This document shows, in pieces, positions 62,286-64,000 of a stretch of 64,000 nucleotides of DNA. The translations under genes were made by a program, and so were the position numbers. Position 1 is the stretch's first letter. Each line of letters starts with the position of its first letter. The notes below the pieces were generated by a model, which was given only the letters and a program-made list of their open reading frames with translations, did no database searches and was not told the DNA's origin. The stretch comes from Burkholderia contaminans (GTDB taxonomy: Bacteria > Pseudomonadota > Gammaproteobacteria > Burkholderiales > Burkholderiaceae), in contig NZ_CP090641.1 of NCBI RefSeq assembly GCF_029633825.1, positions 3,197,245-3,261,244 of the forward strand. Direction: 5' to 3'.

Positions 62286-62591
62286 ATGCGCATGCTTCTC
62301 AACATACGAATCCCTCACGAGCCGTTCAACACGCTGGTGCGCGACGGCAGCGTCGGCGACGTGATCGGGCGAATACTCGAAGCGGTCAAGCCGGAGGCCG
62401 TGTATTTCACGGAGCAGAACGGCGGGCGCGGGGCGGTCGTGATCGTCGACGTGAACGATCCGTCGCAGATCCCGGCGCTCGCGGAGCCGTGGTTCCTGAT
62501 GTTGAATGCCGACTGCGAGTTCCGCGTGGTGATGTTGCCGGACGATCTCAAGAACGCCGGGCTCGCGCAGATCGGCGCGAAGTGGAAGTAG
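62286..62591 (+). CDS. small hypothetical protein, DUF3303-like
   Basis: A 101-residue cytoplasmic protein with an alpha/beta ferredoxin-like pattern (MLLNIRIPHEPFN, then AVYFTEQNGGRGAVVIVDV). It resembles small proteins annotated as DUF3303 or YciI-like in Burkholderia; no reaction is established. The ribosome site AAGGAGG lies 6 nt before ATG 62286, so the ATG at 62280, which abuts it, is less likely. The gene stands alone, convergent with the next membrane protein. Confidence 0.8.
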   Translation: MRMLLNIRIPHEPFNTLVRDGSVGDVIGRILEAVKPEAVYFTEQNGGRGAVVIVDVNDPSQIPALAEPWFLMLNADCEFRVVMLPDDLKNAGLAQIGAKWK

Positions 62592-62671
62592 ACGTGGCGG
62601 GAAGCAGCGCATGACGATGCCCCGGCTCGAGAACGGGCGGGCGGCATGGCGCGCCGTCGTGCGCGTGCCGG

Positions 62672-63055
62672 TTATCGCGCCGGTTGCGACGGTTCGGCGT
62701 TCGCTGCTTCCCCGTGTTTCGGCCGCAACAGCAACAGCTGGCCGCTCAGTGCCGCAGCAGCGACGAACACGAAAAAGAACTGTTCGTTCCATTGGCGCAG
62801 GCTGTCGGACGCCACGCCGCCGTGACTTCCGGCCGACGCGCCGGCTTCCAGCAGGAACGTGAAGACGGCCGGCACCGGCGCTGAACCGAGGTAGGCCAGG
62901 AACGCGAACTGCAGCCGGCCGCGGGTCAGGATCGACCAGACGTTCTTGCCCATCAGGCAACTGACCAGCACCACCGGCGGGACGAGCACGATCGATGCGG
63001 CACTGATCGCACACAGCAGCAGCCAGCCAAGTCCGATGATCGGAATGAGCGACAT
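62672..63055 (-). CDS. hypothetical membrane protein
   Basis: A 127-residue protein with about four hydrophobic segments (residues 3-35, 50-70 and 90-110). The short charged tail ends in GEAANAEPSQPAR. I do not recognise a family. The start is ATG 63055 with GGAG about 10 nt upstream. It lies 138 bp downstream of the LuxR gene on the same strand and may be in its regulon. Confidence 0.7.
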   Translation of the reverse strand: MSLIPIIGLGWLLLCAISAASIVLVPPVVLVSCLMGKNVWSILTRGRLQFAFLAYLGSAPVPAVFTFLLEAGASAGSHGGVASDSLRQWNEQFFFVFVAAAALSGQLLLLRPKHGEAANAEPSQPAR

Positions 63056-63193
63056 GAGTCGGGGCTCCAGTTTTCGGGCAATCCTGTTGTCGACGGCGCC
63101 TGCGCGTCGGTATTACCGGATGAACCCGGCATGCGGCGCTTCACGGAGTGTGCCCGATTCCCCGCCGGTTGCCATCCACCGGGATCGATGCAG

Positions 63194-63994
63194 TCATCCG
63201 GCCGCGTCTTCCCCCAGCGCCTGGATGAAGCGCGAAAACAGTTCCGGCTGCGACGAAATCCCGAGCTTCGCGTACAGGTGCCGCCGGTGCACCTTAACCG
63301 TTTCGGGGGATATCGCGAGCCGCTCGGCAATCGCCTTCGACGAATTGCCGCGCAGCACCATTCTCGCGATCGACATCTCCCGATCGGTCAGCACGCCCGC
63401 GCCGAAGCGGGCAAGCGCCTGCTCGACCCGCGCACCGAGATCGGCATCGGGCGTCGCGCGTGCCGCATCGCCCACCAGCCGCCAGTGCTGCCGGATTGCC
63501 GCGAGCACCCACGGCATCGCGGCCGTCAGCTTGCCGAGCGGCTCGACGTTGAACCGCGCACCCGCGCCGAGCGACAGCGACAGCAGCATGTCGGCGTTCG
63601 GCCGCACGAGGATCTGGATCTCGTCGTCGCCGACCGCATCGCGGAAGTAGCTCAGGAAATATTCGCTCTGCCGGAACAGGTCGGGCGCGACTTCCTCGAG
63701 CCGGTAGCAGCCGTCGGCGAGCCCATCGTGCGCGGCCTGCAGGAACGGGTCGAGCAGATACACGCCGTTCAGGTAGAGCGGCACGGGCGATGCGGCATCG
63801 GTGCCGCCCTTGTCGTATTCGTCGAGCACGAGCGGCACGCCGTCGGGCCCGATCGCGGTTGCAAGCGCGTTGTCGAACGGCACCATTTCATTGAGCAGCA
63901 ACACCAGGAACCGCCAGAAGCGCGGCTGGCCGAGGTGATCGATTGCGCGGCCGAGCGCCTGGTGCATCGCGATTTCGGAAAAGAGACGATCCAT
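63194..63994 (-). CDS. LuxR family transcriptional regulator
   Basis: A 266-residue regulator with a C-terminal LuxR helix-turn-helix (about 200-255: LTDREMSIARMVLRGNSSKAIAERLAISPETVKVHRRHLY, in the order of the four conserved helices). The N-terminal domain (1-190) is not an autoinducer-binding domain I recognise, nor a receiver. ATG 63994 is only 6 bp from the window edge, so a longer start outside cannot be excluded. A downstream membrane protein shares its strand. Confidence 0.9.
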   Translation of the reverse strand: MDRLFSEIAMHQALGRAIDHLGQPRFWRFLVLLLNEMVPFDNALATAIGPDGVPLVLDEYDKGGTDAASPVPLYLNGVYLLDPFLQAAHDGLADGCYRLEEVAPDLFRQSEYFLSYFRDAVGDDEIQILVRPNADMLLSLSLGAGARFNVEPLGKLTAAMPWVLAAIRQHWRLVGDAARATPDADLGARVEQALARFGAGVLTDREMSIARMVLRGNSSKAIAERLAISPETVKVHRRHLYAKLGISSQPELFSRFIQALGEDAAG

Positions 63995-64000
63995 ACCACC

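Overview
The window looks like a piece of a Burkholderia chromosome, probably a secondary replicon of a cepacia-complex-like species. This is inferred from the very high GC content, from long spurious open frames on both strands of nearly every gene, and from the gene content: many LysR, AraC, IclR, LacI and MocR regulators, MFS and LysE exporters, an RND pump, a nitrile hydratase cluster and a levan pair. There is no rRNA, tRNA, CRISPR array, phage or IS element that I can see. About fifty protein genes are supported.

Layout. 0-4 kb: an AhpD-like partial gene, a MocR regulator, and a LysR regulator with a frameshifted SDR. 3.9-8.5 kb: a secreted levanase (GH32) and levansucrase (GH68), with a divergent LacI regulator and two near-identical palindromic operators on the promoter. 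8.5-10.9 kb: a DJ-1/PfpI protein and an XenA/YqjM-type ene-reductase behind two TetR-type boxes. 11-15 kb: an AI-2E family permease, a small lipoprotein, an SDR, and an AraC regulator with a LysE exporter. 15.3-23.2 kb: a complete aldoxime to nitrile to amide to acid pathway. Fe-type nitrile hydratase alpha and beta plus a CobW-type metallochaperone lie on the minus strand. Divergent from them are an outer-membrane channel, aldoxime dehydratase, amidase and an AraC activator.

23.2-32.4 kb: an RND efflux operon (pump, adaptor, frameshifted outer-membrane factor) coupled to its response regulator and sensor kinase, and a Crp/Fnr regulator. 32.5-40 kb: an acyl-CoA synthetase, a chemoreceptor with a FliA-type promoter, a YqaA-type membrane protein, a K+ channel, a LysE exporter with an Lrp regulator, and a promoter-bearing 47-residue ORF. 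40.4-46.2 kb: a tandem-domain IclR regulator (frameshifted), an MBL-fold protein lacking its second metal site, and two adjacent paralogous MFS carriers.

46.2-64 kb: a diguanylate cyclase, an SDR, a GlxA-type AraC regulator, an epoxide hydrolase, a cupin, MarR plus a membrane protein and an MFS exporter, then a LysR regulator divergent from beta-alanine:pyruvate transaminase and methylmalonate-semialdehyde dehydrogenase. These are followed by a PF03640 secreted protein, a DMT transporter remnant, an AraC regulator divergent from an orphan cytochrome P450, two small proteins and a LuxR regulator.

Three genes (SDR, outer-membrane factor, IclR) are broken by one missing base, each in the same heptamer GCGGGGC. 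This suggests either homopolymer sequencing error or a shared slippage hotspot. The best leads are the aldoxime/nitrile cluster, the MBL protein with its IclR-fusion regulator and shared operator, and two octamer repeat arrays of like design.
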